DNA of 64,000 nucleotides, from positions 57,445,919 through 57,509,918 of the forward strand of contig OZ038385.1 in NCBI GenBank assembly GCA_964036045.1. Reading direction: 5' to 3'. This DNA comes from Eutreptiella sp. 'Long Island Sound 2002' (lineage: Eukaryota > Euglenozoa > Euglenophyceae > Eutreptiales > Eutreptiaceae). The position numbers and the translations under genes were made by a program. Shown here piece by piece: positions 34,101 to 47,431 of this stretch. The stretch's first letter is position 1. Each line of letters opens with the position of its first letter. The notes beneath the pieces are model-generated. The model did no database searches. It was not told the DNA's origin and saw only the letters and a program-made list of their open reading frames with translations.

Positions 34101-37100
34101 CCAGCACTGAGGGCCCCAACATGTCTCCAAAATGCAGAGAAACACTGGAATCAAGACTTGGTCATCAACGTTTTGTTCCCATGGAACACAAGCTGTGCAC
34201 CTGCCTGTCTGCCTGTGGCTGGTCAGCAGCGCCAACCACATCATCATCCCACCAGATTTCCTTTGCAGAAAATAGTGGATGATGGGCCATCACCTGGATG
34301 TAGATTATCTGGAGCACCATGCTCAAACCCAAGGAAGAACAACTGCGTTGGCTCAGCCATTCGAAGGTTCCCCTGCAAATACACTGCACAAAATCCATAA
34401 TTCACGAATTTCATTTTGTTTTCAGAGGGCAATCGATGGTGAGGACCATGGTGAGAGGTTTGCCTCCAGATCACAGCCCTCTGCACACACCTGGGGCTGA
34501 GACCGGAACCCAGGCCACAGAAGAGGGGGTACAATGCTCAGATGCCCACCCAAATCTGTCCATCAGGCCCACGCTGTAACTTGTCTATTGTAGGAATGGA
34601 TTTCTCGCAGAGTTTCATTGATGCCGCCAACGCCCTCAAAGAGGCCGGGACCATGGGTTACACCATTGCAACCGAAGGCGACCTGACCAAACCTGCCACC
34701 GCAACTGTGGACTCCGCCATTGATCGTCAACGCACCACCTTTAAGCAGGGTCTGTCCGCTGCCCTGATGCATGGCATATGAATGTGCGCCTACCTTTGTG
34801 GTTCAAATTTCTCCTAAAAGAATAGCACCCTCCTTCACAAGCGTGCATCCACGTCCAACGCAGGAGGTATGATTTTTACATTTGCCACGTGTCCCCTCAG
34901 ACTGTGACATCCTCTCCTCCTTCAAAGGCAGGATGTGAGACAATGGTCAAGCCAGTGCAATGGTGCAACTCTTCAACTGGAAGGTGGGTGCGACGTGCGG
35001 GGCATGGGTTTCATGTGGTGCAAGTGCCATACCTGCCCAGGCCTGACCCCAGGGTTCTATAGAACAGGTCTGTAGCACAGGAACAAATAGACCGTCCGCC
35101 TGAACCCCTAACCCCCCCACCCCCCTCTAGTAAAAATGATTTCCCCCGGCTGTTGGGGTAAGCCACGAGGAGGATTCCCTACTCAAAAGGTGTACAAGTA
35201 CGTACACACGAAAGTACCAACCAGCATACTCACTTGGCCTTTACGCCCCCCTTCCCCCCCCCCCCCTCCAGGGGGGATACAACGCCAAAGTTCTCAGCGG
35301 AAAATTCAGGGCATATTGATCACTGTTGTTGTAAACATACCAGTCGGCACAGGTGGCACTGGACCCAGAGTTCTGATTTCTTTTTGCTTCACATACTACA
35401 CAAGCTGGAATTTTGGGGGCCTCCAGGATTCCCAGGCGGAGGGCCCCAGTCAGCGAGCCAGAGAGTTGCAGTGTGCACTGCACCGGGTCATCAATTGGAT
35501 GTTGTGCTTCGCCTTTACAGGAGATGCATGCAGCCTGACTGCAGAGGCCTACGGGGGCAAGTTTGGAGTCATTCTTGCAGCCAATCTCCTTTGCCGCCTT
35601 CCGAAGCCTCGTGCGTTCTTGGACTCCTTGCCTGATCTCCTGGTGCCTGGGGGCTTGCTGGTGATGCCCAGCCCCTACACCTGGTTGGAGTCCTACACCA
35701 GGAAGGAAGATTGGATTGGGGGTTACACTGATGCTGAAGGTTTTGCCCTCGTGCCACACTCCGTAGATTTGGAATGCATCTGGAGCATGATGTGGTCCCA
35801 GAGTAAGTTGGGTGGATAGCTTAAGGTGCACCAGAATCAACCAGGTCGTACACCCCAATTCCTTCAACCCCCTCTGGGTGAGGCTTGTAGTCCCAGGGGG
35901 ACCGCCGGGCCTGGACCTTGTATGCGACCCCCCCCCCCCAGCCCCCCCCCGTTTTGAGAGATAGTGGGTTGGGGGGCATGGCGCCAACGGCGCTCAATTT
36001 TTTTCGTGCATGCCTTTTCATCAAACCATCCATGCTTTGAGCGCTAGATTAGCAAGACGGGGCACTATGCAAATGTCGTTTGTTGCAAAGTGAAGATCCT
36101 GCATTCGGAGCTCTTCCCTGGCTTAAGTGCAGTCCCCAGCAAAGACGAGAAAGCGCTGTTATCACACCCCACCCCCACCTTGGGAGCCCCCCCCCCCCGG
36201 CCGAACCGCCAATACCCCCCCCCCCCCCACAAACCCTCCAGCGACCCCCCGCCCCAAGTTTTGACAGATAGCTGGGGGGTGGGTCGCATCAGGACCCCCC
36301 CGGGCCTGTAGTGCAGGCCAAAATAACGGACGCCCTTGCTGCAGTGTGCCGCAGAGGAATTTTGAAACTGTTTCACTGCAACACATGCACCTAATTTGTC
36401 ATTGGGTGAGGGTTCCATGAAGGGGAGCTCCCAGAAACCCCACTCTTTGAGACCCCTCTCCGCAACCAGCTTTGTATCTTTGTTTACCAACTGCGCTGCT
36501 CCTGAGCATACAGCCACATAACATAATGCCATAGCATGCCAGGTTGTGCATATCGGTTGCGTCTGTGTTTTCACGGCTCAGCCCCTCTGGGGGACCCCTC
36601 AACCCCATTGGCTGTGGGCCCTTGCCCCCCAATTGATCCGAACCTCCACTCCATATTTCACGGTCCGGCAATGCTTGCTTGTGCTCGTAGGGGAGTGGAT
36701 GCCACAGGGGCAGTTTGATGCAATCGTGACCAGTGTGACAGCCACTTCACTTTCACTGACAAAACCACCCCCCTCCAATACATGTACAAGGGTCAGAGCA
36801 CGCCAAACGCTGCAGGTATGGACCCATGATGCAGGAGATCTCCAGAGAGACACTTGGGGAAGAGCACACCATGGGATTGTGCATAGCTTAATGCAGCACC
36901 TGCAAGAAGGGGGGTAGATGTTTAAGAATGCATTTCATGCCTGATTATTCACACACCCATTGTACTGCAGCATTACTATCTTCAATTTGCATCCACATCC
37001 CCATTCTGGGTCTCCATCTGCGCCCATATCTTCGTCCCCAACCCACGATCCGAACTCTGCATCTCATCGCCAAAATGTTCTCCATTCCCCTCCCCATTGA

Positions 37101-37488
37101 AATGCACAAATGGAATTCATGAAAACCTGGAAAACACTGTGGTCAGATGCCGATATGTATGCACCAACATACATATCGGCATACATACATGCACAAAGCA
37201 TGTGAACATGCATTTTCACGGTTGTGCACGAGCGACTTGGGAATCCCCATGCCATATGATATCAGGTTTCTCCGCCATTTGTTGCTGTCTTCTCTGCTGT
37301 CCCTGCCACTCAGATGGCCTTTTCTTTGCCCAACAGGTAATCCAGTGACTTCTTTTGAGGGTCTGCAGAAGATCCTAGGACCCAAGTTTGATCTGGTTAA
37401 GACCATCGATATGCCGTTCTTCATTCGGGAGACCCGTCGCAAGAACCAGTGGAGTGTCTCCCACTGCACAATTTGGCGGCTGAAATGA
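31179..37488 (+). CDS. 4-mercaptohistidine N1-methyltransferase-like protein (OvoA C-terminal domain family), four exons
   Basis: SAM-dependent methyltransferase like the C-terminal domain of OvoA, which N-methylates 4-mercaptohistidine to ovothiol A. Exons: 31179-31479, 34594-34749, 35521-35739, 37337-37488. All junctions are GT-AG and in phase, giving 275 residues and a TGA stop. Visible: YESTRSLHEYLMMHFG (N-terminal family signature), CAEEC, VLDAGCAVGRSTFELAR (SAM-binding motif I), GMDFSQSFIDAA (motif II), IATEGD, ILAANLLCRLPKP, LLVMPSPYTW, GLQKILG and the C-terminal HCTIWRLK. It is a stand-alone domain; no sulfoxide synthase part lies nearby. Intron 1 (3.1 kb) contains a transposon with a minisatellite. 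Substrate is inferred from the family. Confidence 0.85.
31945..33606. mobile_element. non-autonomous Mutator-like element (9-bp target duplication)
   Basis: A 9-bp direct repeat, GGTGCCAGT, flanks it (31936-31944 and 33607-33615). Inverted ends of about 55 bp share CCGGATTWAACCGTACCTGG, then GTTCGGC and CTATCGGCTCGGCGTACTT. The motif GGATTAAACCGTAC (either strand) occurs five times: outer ends, about 32056, about 33317 and about 33510. GC-rich GGCCGGCC arms lie inside the ends. No transposase. A 9-bp duplication with long TIRs is typical of MULEs. It lies in intron 1 of the methyltransferase gene. Confidence 0.8.
32150..33256. repeat. 99-bp minisatellite, about 11 units
   Basis: Each unit contains three or four short AAGGCGG-x-ACACAC blocks followed by GTCTGTGGCCACCGCAGGAG and ATGTTATTGAAGGGGCCACAGG. 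The period of 99 is a multiple of three, so long frames stay open on both strands. These are not taken as genes. Unit variants lack one or two AAGGCGG blocks. Confidence 0.9.
35880..36320. repeat. C/G-rich fold-back region in methyltransferase intron 3
   Basis: Long C-runs near 35930-35950 and 36190-36240. GGGCCT..ATGCGACCC at about 35888-35925 recurs in inverted form at about 36282-36310. Probably a small fold-back element. Confidence 0.35.
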
Positions 37489-38054
37489 CTGGGCAAGGCC
37501 AGAGCTATCCTCCACTGACGACACTGGGCATTGCATGAGGAGCATCAATTCCTTGCTTGGCCTCTTATCATGCTTAATGCGGCTAAGCCAATGCACTGTT
37601 CCCAAACAACAGGATTGGTTGTAGGTGCTTAGTCACGGTGCTCCCAAAAATGGCGCCTGCCGCCTCAGTTTTGATGGAGTCAGTTTGAGCGAAGGAAGAA
37701 ACACACACCGTCATGATTGGCTTTGGTGTGCTGAGCTAGTAACTCGCCAGGAGAGCATGTTGCCGAACTCTGCCAATGCATTTGCATATTTAATTACCAG
37801 TTGCGGGCTGCCGCATGACATGCATGATGCCAGGCTAGAGCTGCACACGGTCCGACAGGCGTGCGGTTGTAGCACTCGCAGTGCATCGAAGGTTGAACGC
37901 TCAGGCCATGCGCCTGCGGGTAGTGTTGGATAATGAATTCCACTGCAATGATTTGCGCGTTGGTGGATTCCAAGCCCTGCTGGGCGTTATATATCGTTTG
38001 GGCACAGGCGCGTCCGTGCGCGTGTGTGCGTGTGTGGATGTATGTGCGACGAAA

Positions 38055-38088
<34 letters not shown>

Positions 38089-38183
38089 TGCGTGTGCGTG
38101 ATGCTTGAAGCCACCTATGAGGGACTGCTCTGTTAAGCAGTGTGGGATGATTGCTTCTCGTCAGGCACAGACCATATGAGAAT

Positions 38184-38220
<37 letters not shown>

Positions 38221-38420
38221 AGAGAGAGAGAGAGAGAAGATGCCATGCCTGATGTGGTGTGGCAAGCTAAGCAGTGCCCTAGATTGTGACCGTCCAATTG
38301 AAGCAAGATTCTGTATTTGGCAGCAGGTTAGCAGGATTCACCCTTATGAATGCGTTTGATTGTAATGCTCGATTGCATTTTTGTAGCAGCTTGTCGGTGT
38401 GTGTGTGTGTGTGTGTGTGT
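38055..38420 (+). repeat. microsatellites (TG)n, (GA)n and (GT)n
   Basis: (GT)n at about 38056-38090, (AG)n at about 38184-38237 and (TG)n at about 38397-38420. Confidence 0.9.
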
Positions 38421-38814
38421 CTTTTGCGTGCGTGTGGCATAGTACATGTGACTAAGTGGCAGTGGCAGCGGCAGTGGCAGCGGTTGTGGTGCAAGACACA
38501 GACAGCATCGGCACCCAATTCAGTGGCCATGACGACAGTTGTGAAGACGAACAGCAACCATGCAGAGTGTTCAACTCACATGAGACCTGTGTATTCGGAT
38601 GCAACCACAAAGCAACGTTGACATTTCAAGTTTGCCCAGCTTGTGTGGTTTGCAAGCAAGACCCTCTGCCTGCTGTTTGTTTGCTGGGAACGACCCTCAG
38701 TCCTACACGGTCAGCTGGGAGTTCAGCCACCCCAACTGCAACATGCGGTCTCCAGGACAGTCTCATTTTACAGGCAGGGTACATCATTTGGGGATTGTCA
38801 ATCATCTGTGCCAG

Positions 38815-39205
38815 AGACAATCACGGAAAATCACGCGGAATCAGGGAAATCATTAAAAGTTATGGAAACCCAAAAAAAAACATGGAAATAACGGAAAGCC
38901 ATGGAAAGTCACTGGAAAGTCAAGGAAAACAATGGAAAATCACGGCACGACATGGAGAATTATGCAACATCACGGAATTGTCGGATTTGATGTGATTCCG
39001 TGAACTTCCTTCTTTTCTGTGATGTCTCATGATTTTCCATGATTTTACATGATTTCCTCTGATTTTCCATGTCTTCCCATGATTTTCTGTGATATTCCAT
39101 AAATTATTCATTACCGCCAGTGATGTTCTGTGATTTTCCACAGAGAGGCACGGAAAATCATGGCAAATCGCAGAAAGTCAAGGAAAGTCATGGAAATCAC
39201 GGACA
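38815..39205. repeat. degenerate ATGGAAAATC repeat cluster, inverted in the middle
   Basis: About 9-11 bp units (GGAAAATCA, CGGAAA) on the plus strand at 38820-38975, in reverse-complement form (TGATTTTCCATG) at 39020-39110, and on the plus strand again at 39135-39205. A short stretch of the same kind recurs at 42820-42850. Confidence 0.7.
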
Positions 39206-40003
39206 GATTTCAGCACCAGTGCACTACTGCCGGCTGGCTCTACCTTTTGGCTCTGAATTTGGCTTTGGTGACCCGCAAGATGTTTGAAATTCAGGGAACT
39301 TCTGAGGCTTGAGAGAATAGCAGCCAGTGTGTGCAACCAACTGTGCTGCCTTATAAGTTTGCTAGCACTCCTCCAAATCATCTCATGTGCAGAGGCAACC
39401 CAATCCCAGTTTCTTTTGAAATCTTTCACCTTGTTGCATTGACTCATGGGTCATCTTTTTGGTGCAGCCTCACCAATCCACAGGTGAGGCTGCCAAGGTT
39501 TATGCAAATATGCTGTGCATGGTGAACGAACATGTGCTGGGGCTGTGGCGCAGATGCTCAAACCAAAGACAGACGTGACAGAGGAACACCAATCTTCAGT
39601 GTGGAAGATTTCTCACATTGCATCCACACCTCTTTTTCTTGATTTTGAACAACCTACGGAAACAGCTGCTTAAGATGGAATTTGGACTTCGTCCATTGCT
39701 GCAAATAAATTTCTCATGTGTGCCAACACTTCTCCTCTTTGCTGTTAACACGTAGTCAGGTTTTGCAATCCAATGGTTTGACCCGGGATTGGTGCACACG
39801 TTGTGACGGACAGCCGATTGCGGTACCATTTAAGCTATCTTCGCCGCAAAGTGCGCTCAGAGGCCTCGTTTGCATCAACATGGGGTCGCACCATCCTCTA
39901 ACAAAAGTTTCCATACATCTTTCTTGACGCCAATATGCCTCCATACAGCTTGAAGTCCAACAAAAAAAAAGGCCATGCACACGGATACCGGGGAAGTGGA
40001 TAC

Positions 40004-40006
<3 letters not shown>

Positions 40007-40081
<75 letters not shown>
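40007..40081 (+). repeat. (GT)n microsatellite, about 75 bp
   Basis: Uninterrupted GT repeat. The rest of 37489-41900 shows no recognisable gene. Confidence 0.95.
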
Positions 40082-40082
<1 letters not shown>

Positions 40083-41926
40083 AGACAGGGGTGTTGTAAC
40101 GTAGAATATTGAACACCGAAATCACAGCATAAATACCTGTGCACAAATGGCAGCAGCAAGCATGTGTTGAGTGTCACGGTAGTGCAACACCACCATGTAT
40201 CTAGTACCATGTCGTTGCTTGAGGATTTGATGCTCCTCCACTGCTAGACCTGAAGAACTCAGGACACTTGGCTTTTTTTGGGGGGGGGGAGTCAAAACTT
40301 CCAAGCGCTCATTGCAGTGTTTTTGTGGAAGCATGTAAATTATGTCAAGCAAGGTTTTTTTTTCCATTCCATGTTTGGCATGAGTTACACAGTTGCCACC
40401 ATCGAGCTGGAAATGGCCAAAATCAAACAAAATCTATGACAGCACATCCCCGGCAGATATCCACCTCCTTGGAGCATTCAAGTGAAAATGGATTCCAACC
40501 TGTTGTGCAAAAGCGTGCCCAATTATTGGGCCCAGGTGCATATTTTCCAAAAGCATTAATGACCTGACACCCAGGGTATAAGTCACTGATTTGTAACAAT
40601 GCGTGGTCCAATATGAAAATGCTGCAGTCTGGAGGTCCATTTATTCAATTGATCCTATACTGGGGCTATGCTTTCACCATGATTTCTGACCATGGGCTCA
40701 CCTTCAAGTGCGAACCAGGGGCATTTTGGAGAGGAAGCACAGAAACTCCAATCAGCAGACCATCATGGCACAAAGAAGGCAACAGGTCTACCACTGTGGA
40801 AAATCATGACGTGTTGGAAGGATTGGTGTGTCCCCAAGACTAAGGCAAATAAAACGCACATGTGTGTTGTGATGCTGCCCATCTAGACACAAGACTCAAG
40901 AGCACCAGGACCCATCCTCACAGTGGGCATGGATGCAATCCCGCCCCATGAAGCTCCTAGGGTTCAGAGCAACAGTGTTGGCAGAATAGCCAGCTCTTCT
41001 GCAAGTTGCACACCCTTGCGTTCTTCAAGGGGGTTGTGTGGATTGCCTACTGGTCCATCCCTATCCCCCCCCCCCTTCCGACAACCTTCATCAAATAAGC
41101 AGGCACTAAAAGATGTTGCACTAGATATGCAACACCATACTCAACCAGCATTTGTGGACCAACCTCCAAGAGGACTGTCCTTTGAAACTGCGTACAAACA
41201 AGCGTACACTAGAGAATTGTTCGAAGTGCGGAATGGCAAGTGCAGTGGGGTGGGGTACTGGGGGGGTGAAAAATTGGCCATTACCACCAGATTGTCCAAG
41301 CACAGCAACCCTGTCCAACTGTTGGTTATCTGATTTCAGGTTTTTGTGGTCAAGAATGCAAGATGATACGTGTGTGTATGTGTGTGTGCCGGTATTGTAG
41401 TGGGAAAGAGGGAGAACATTAGAGTCTTTTACGCTAAAATGCCCTTAATCAACACTCTACCAAGCACTATCCAAGACTCACATGCCCCTGGGACCCTAAA
41501 AAGGTGAGAAACGAGGTGTCACATACTAATTTTGATCCCTCTATGCTTTAGAGTTGTATGTTGTGAATGAAGAAATTTGGCCTTTACTGCAAAAACACTT
41601 TTACTTGCAACTACAGCAAAAACCAAAACTTGTCTTTACGGAAAAGACGTTGCTTACACTTTGGGGGGGGGGCGGTAATGCGCTGGGCACGTGCCAGGCA
41701 TCTTTTTTGACTCGTGTCCCACCGGTGACCTTTTAGGGGGTGCACTCAGGGGGTGCACTTAGCGCAGTGCAGCTATTTGGGTGTTTGCCCATACTAGAGA
41801 CCCATACTTTGAGATGCTAGGGGCATCATTGTTACCCCTAGCGTAGGTTTTGAGATCTGATTTTGTCCCGTTTGTTTGGGGATCCCCGAGAATCCTTTCA
41901 ACCATTGTCCTCATTTTCCATTCTTT

Positions 41927-42634
41927 ATGACGCATTTCACAGACTCCATGCCCATCAGTTCCATTGGCGGGATATGGAGTGCAGACTTGTGGAATCCTAA
42001 CTATGCGCCGCATGTTTACAAGGAGACTGTTGCCGTTGATATGTTGGGCAACATTATGTGGATTTGCCCCTTGGCCCCCGGGACATCAGCTGATGTTTTG
42101 ATTTGGGATGGGTATGGACCTTCTCGTACCCGAGGTGATTTCTTTGATTTTGAAGTTTGGGGCCATGATGGTGCTTGTTAAGGCCGGATTCATGTCATCG
42201 TGCCATTCATTGGAAGAAAGAATGGCACTTTGACAGCCCGCCAACAATGTTACAATGATGTGCACGGGTGGTATAGGGCACGCATTGAGCAGCTGTTTGC
42301 TCGGTTGTGGCATTGGGGTTTGGTTAGGAACATCCAGTGTGGTGGCCCCAATGAGTTGCATCGATCAGTCCGTATTTTGTTGCATTTTACCCAATTTTGC
42401 ATTCGCAGGCAAGTCCGTCACCCCATGCTTCAAAGGAGCGTATGCACTCCACAACCAGCAGTAAAACAAATCAACCTCAAGTCCATGTTGGATGGGATTG
42501 TTGAGCGGTCCTTTAGCTTGGCGAGAGTGATTGATGTCAAAAATTGGCAGAACATGGGCAGGGAGATGCATGAAGCTTGCGTAACCATGTTCTGCAACGG
42601 TGATGTGGACGAACAATTGGTGAAGTGGCAATAG
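41927..42634 (+). pseudogene. PIF/Harbinger-type DDE transposase remnant (DDE_Tnp_4)
   Basis: The frame contains VDMLGNIMWICPLAPGTSAD (second catalytic Asp region), VWGHDGAC, then an in-frame TAA at 42179-42181 where the family normally has a Gly-Tyr-x-Gly turn. It continues with GRIHVIVPFIGRKNG, LTARQQCYNDVHGWYRARIE and LFARLWHWGLVRN, matching the C-terminal part of DDE_Tnp_4 proteins (R..VE..F.RL.W). The first Asp region is not recognised upstream. One nonsense codon, probably 5'-truncated. Confidence 0.65.
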
Positions 42635-43315
42635 GTAGATGGACTTGCCTTCTATTTCGTTTTGCCCTCCTGCACGCCTTTACCTCTCATTTTCTCACTT
42701 CTTCTTGCAGGATGTCATGTCTTGTGGCAAGTGGGGCTAAGCCAACAAATTGCTTGCTCCTGGCGCCCTAGAACCAGGTTTTCAATGTATAAGGGGAATT
42801 TTGCTGCCATGGAAATGCCACGGAAAAATCACGGAAAATCATGGAAACGTTTTTGGACCAAAATCACGAAAAGGCGAGAAACCTTGCTCCCCAGAATGCA
42901 GGCCCTGAGACGGTAGGGGTTGTGCAGCCACTTTGATTCCTCCCAGCTTTGAGGACCTGCGATGGCGGGGTTATGTGACCACTTTAATTCCTCCTCGCTC
43001 TGGGGCTTGAGACAGTGACCGAACAGCGTCACACATCGACTTGAGGGCAAGGCAAATTTGACCCTTCCACGGCCCTCGAGGGTACGTCTCTAGGGTTTTG
43101 GAAGAATACCCCTGCCATCGTGGGGCACCCTGATCAAAGAGTGGAGAAATCAAAATGGTTACACGACCCCTGCCATCTCAAGGCCCCCAAAGCAGTCAGA
43201 AACCAAACCAGGGGCAAGGCCCTTGCCATCTCAGCACTTTCCCCCCCAACCCCCCAATTATAGCCCCGAACAGTGAAAACCCCCTCAAAACCTGTGTTTT
43301 CAAGTTTGGTCCGGT

Positions 43316-43377
43316 TAATCATGTCATCCACGGGGGGGACGTCTCCTCGGTTCTGGTACGCGACTCCCCCCCCCCCC
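43316..43377 (+). repeat. half of a fold-back element (family also at 48906 and 53444)
   Basis: Sequence ACGTCTCCTCGGTTCTGGTA then CGCGACT and a C-run is shared with 53451-53485. The right half is missing; LINE copy 1 is inserted in the C-run. Confidence 0.6.
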
Positions 43378-43389
43378 CCCCCTCCCTGC

Positions 43390-45220
43390 AGTGGCACTCT
43401 GTGTATTTCCGAAATGAGTTCCGCTGCTCCTACTACAACACGAAATTGATCCGGCAGGGGGTGCTGACGTGGGGTCAATTCCAGAGCTTGGAGGACGCAA
43501 GATTGTTCAATGCACTGCCTCGGACATGGAAAGGGGTCTACAATCATGGCGGACGACTCCTCAACAAAGTCATGTCACAAGGGGGGTTTGATACCCCCGC
43601 AGTCCATACCCAAAACTGGACCAGGGCATGGCTGCTCCAGTTCTACGCCTCTCAGCCAGGGGTCCGCGACCCGCAAACACCGGAGGTATGGGAACAGCTG
43701 GCACAGGCACAGCTACCACCGAGGGCTCAAGACTTTGCGCGAAAGGCGCTGTGGCACAAACTGACCGTACATGCAAGAGTCTACAAGAGGTCAGGCACTG
43801 ACAAGTGCCCGGTTTGCTCACAAAAGGAGACGATCAAACACGCGATGGTCGAATGCCCCATGTTCAAAGCAGCAGCGGCGGTTATACAGCACTACTATGG
43901 CCAGGTGACAACTGATAACGGGACATCCACAGTTCGAGATATGATGGAGTCCGACGACCAAGAATGGTTGCTGAAAACGAACCAAGGCTGGGCGATGTGG
44001 TCAGCAAGAAGTGCCCATTGGTGATATCGATGCGAAGTCAAGGCAGGAGCGTCGCCAGTGTTCACGTCATACCTTACAACATGGCTAAGGGAGCTATGTG
44101 AGTGGGTGGGATTTTACACAGGGGAGCACAGGGAACAATGGAAAGGATTTCAAAAATCACTGGAACAACTTCGAGACACCGGAGTGCAGCCACGACAAGG
44201 GGAAGTGCAAGTACATGGGGGACTGAATGCGTGGTGGCAAACACACACGGAATGCTTCACCCAAGAAAAATCAGCCGACAATCACAGTTGGCAAAGGGCA
44301 ACGGAGCCACGCCCGAAGCGCCCGAGGCAGGCAGGCCCGGGAGTGCTACAAGGAGTGCAAGAACTGATTGCAGAATTGGTGGAGAAGGGCTACAGGATAG
44401 TGTACACTGATGGATCGTCGAAGCGACTGGGCCACAAGGACATGCGCAGGGCCGGGGGATTTGGCGTGTTCGCGGCGGAAGACGACCAAGGACCAGAGGT
44501 GCGCTTCTGTGGCTACGTACCAACACATTACAGGCAAACAAACAACGGAGCAGAGCTTTGGGCAGCTGTAGAAGCCTTGCAGGGTTTCTGGGTGCCAAAA
44601 CTGGCAATCCTCACCGACTCGCAGTACCTGCAGCTGGGAGCGACTGGCAGGGCCCAACACTGGAAGTCAAAGGGATGGACAACCACATCTGGAAAACTGC
44701 AAGTCCACGTCCCAGTCTGGGAAATGCTGCTCCAGGAAATGGCGACGCCGGGAAGAGAAGTCAGGTGGGAACATGTCCCAGCACATGTCAACGTGCAGGG
44801 AAATGAGATGGCGAATGGATTGGCCATGGAAGGCATGTGTTCAAGCCCACTGTGGTCACAGCATGTTGCGCCAAAATCATCATCTTGGTCAGAGTCCACG
44901 GTAGGTTTGAGGGGAGGGTCGGGATCAGAGTCAGAGGGCACAAGGGCACTCTGGTCATCCCTGGGTATGGTACCCATGGACAGTGATGAACTGACAGGGG
45001 AAGCATCCGGGGAGCCAGAGCGCCACGTGGGATGGGACCGTACTCCTCAAGCAATACAGAAAGTGAGGAAATGAGACCAGGACACACACACCAGGGAGTG
45101 CTGTCGAGTGCACTGTCAGCAGCAGACACATTGTCCTTCAGCACTGATGTGAGTGACACCAGGCGACAGCGCAAGAAGCGAAGGCTCAGGAAACGCAGGA
45201 ACCCAGGGCAGGGTCGATAA
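43390..45220 (+). pseudogene. LINE ORF2 C-terminus: zinc finger and RNase H, copy 1
   Basis: Same protein as copy 2: HSVYFRNEFRCSYYN, zinc-finger CPVCSQKETIKHAMVECP, RNase H motifs YTDGSSK, NNGAELWAA, LTDSQYL and VPAHVNVQGNEMANG. Broken by TGA at 44022-44024 (CGA in copy 2) and by a 2-base insertion near 45021. The correct frame ends in a basic tail (RRQRKKRRLRKRR) at TAA 45218-45220. Confidence 0.8.
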
Positions 45221-45277
45221 TGCCAGAGCTAGAAGCCCTTGCACAATGGAACAGACATCCCACAGGCACCAAGCACG

Positions 45278-45313
<36 letters not shown>

Positions 45314-46119
45314 GAGCACAGAGGGAAAGGAATAGAGAGGTGCAACAGGAGAGAAAGAGAAGGGGAGAGCAAGAGAGAATGGAAGGGAGAGAGTAGGAGA
45401 GAGACCCACAGAGCGAGAGACCGGGGCTAACCGGCGCAAAGGGAGGTGGTGGGTTCGAGCTGACCAGGGTTCGAGCTGATCAGGGTGGGTTCGAGCTGAC
45501 CAAGGTAAAAGGGACGCCACGGCGGCACGGAACAGCCGAGAAATGTCAAGAAATGAAAAAGCAGGGCGCCGAAGCGCCCCTGAGCCACAGGCTCGACACG
45601 TTGTCACGTGTTGAACAGCCAAAGCAAGACTGGGGCGGCGAGAGTGCGGCCCAAGTGGGGATGACGGAAGCAAGTAGGCATGAATGTGTGGGCGGCATGC
45701 GCATGCATGGTGGGGAGCTGAAATGGTATGCGCCACACGCCAAACAGCAATGATTTGTTAAATTGCCTGACAGACGGAGCACATACTGAAATGCCGAGAC
45801 GCCTTTGCGCCAACCAAGGCGCCATTGCGCCCCTGAGGATTGAGTATGACACGTCCTCACGAGTCAGAGAGCATGTGCATGACAGGGTCACGACCTGCAG
45901 GGCAAGGGTTAGAGACTAACCGGCACTGTGGGTGGGTGGTGGGTGCGAGCTGACCTAAATGTCCAGAGGACCAGTGCCTATGCACAGTCAGCAACCACCT
46001 GGTGTGGTACAGAACTGGTCTACGCTGCAGTGCAGCAAGCAAAACACTGAACAATGTGGTTATGACCATGCGCCTGTGACACGGGGGCGTATGCGAGCCC
46101 AGTTTCCATTGCCTCATGG
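43390..46119 (+). mobile_element. LINE copy 1, 5'-truncated, with 12-bp target duplication
   Basis: Near-identical to copy 2 from its zinc-finger/RNase H coding part to the 3' end (...CTCATGGCCCCC). CCCCCTCCCTGC flanks both ends (43378-43389 and 46120-46131). It lacks about 0.9 kb of the 3' region present in copy 2 (about 62117-63057), and has an (AG)n tract at 45281-45309 there. Confidence 0.8.
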
Positions 46120-46336
46120 CCCCCTCCCTGCCCTCCGGGCCCCCTTAGTTGCCAAGGGTCAACAGCTACTGGCCATACATATGGTGGCGCCGAAGGCGCC
46201 CAAAATTTTTTTTTTTCATTCCCCTTGCCCATTTTGTCCACTTTGCCCCCCAACACTATCCTTGAACCCAACCTTGACTCTAATGCCCACCCCAACCCTC
46301 AGCCTACTCCTAACCCTACCCACAAACCTTACCCTT

Positions 46337-47390
46337 GACCCTAACCCTAATCAAGAATGAATATTGGGACCGAGCTGGTGGGGGAGGGAACATCAGCAAT
46401 GACTGGTGAGGGACATCAAGAATGATTCACACATTGATGGCTCTTGACAAAGTGAAATCAGCTTGCAAGTGAACCCCATCACCACGAGGCCCACTTTCAA
46501 GGCTTTTTGGACTTCTGAGGGGCCAAAATGCCCCAAAATGGGCTCAAAATGGGCTCATTTTACCCGTTTGTGCACCCCAAATGGTCCAGGATGAGGTTTG
46601 GAAAAATGTGTTTTTGACCCACTTTTGACCCATTTTTGGTCCCAAAACAGCCCATTTTCAAGGCATTTTGGGATGTTCGGAGGACCAAAATGGGCCACCA
46701 CAAGCCCAAAACGGTCCAAAAACACTTGTTTTAGCGTCGCACATGGTCTAGGATCATTTTTGAGAAAAGTCATCTTTTTGCCCCTACTAGACCCTGTTGA
46801 CCCATTTGGGCACCCGCATGTTTGGGCTTGGGCTTGCAGCTTGCCGCAGCCTAGTGGGCCTAGGTATTGGGGTCTAGGCGTCTGTTTGGGCAATTCTGAG
46901 GGGTGGAAACCACAAAAAGTGGGGGGTTGCGGGTGGAGTAGGTGCCCTCGGAATCGCATTTTGAGCCATGTAGCCAAAGGTATGGCCTATTCTTGGTTTG
47001 TGGCTGTCGGCATTTGGAGCTTCTGGGGCCCTTTTTGGGCCGTTTCCGGGACATATCATGGAGTCAGAGGGCCGCAAAGAGCTCGTTGACACGGGGAAGT
47101 CAAGCCGCATGTGTAGTGTACCCACCGTTTTTCTTCGTTTGGCCGTTTTGAATGTGTTCCAGGGCTTTTTTGGCCCAAAAATGGCTGTTTTTGGCCCTAA
47201 ACTGCAGCTTTTGAAACTGAGGTCCGCCACTTGCGAATCCTGTTCCCGGCCGCCACCGTTGAGTTTCTGGCTCATACTTTGTGTGGTTGTCCCTCACACC
47301 CATAGGTATCATCCACCAAAATTTCAGCTGAATCTGAAGCACCACGACGGAGTTCTGATTTTTACCCATTTCGCGCGTGCTGCTTGCTGC

Positions 47391-47431
<41 letters not shown>

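Noticed and set aside
45420-45540. tRNA B-box-like GGTTCGAGCTG repeats in the LINE 3' region
   Set aside because: No A box at proper distance and the B-box 3' half does not match; a simple internal repeat.
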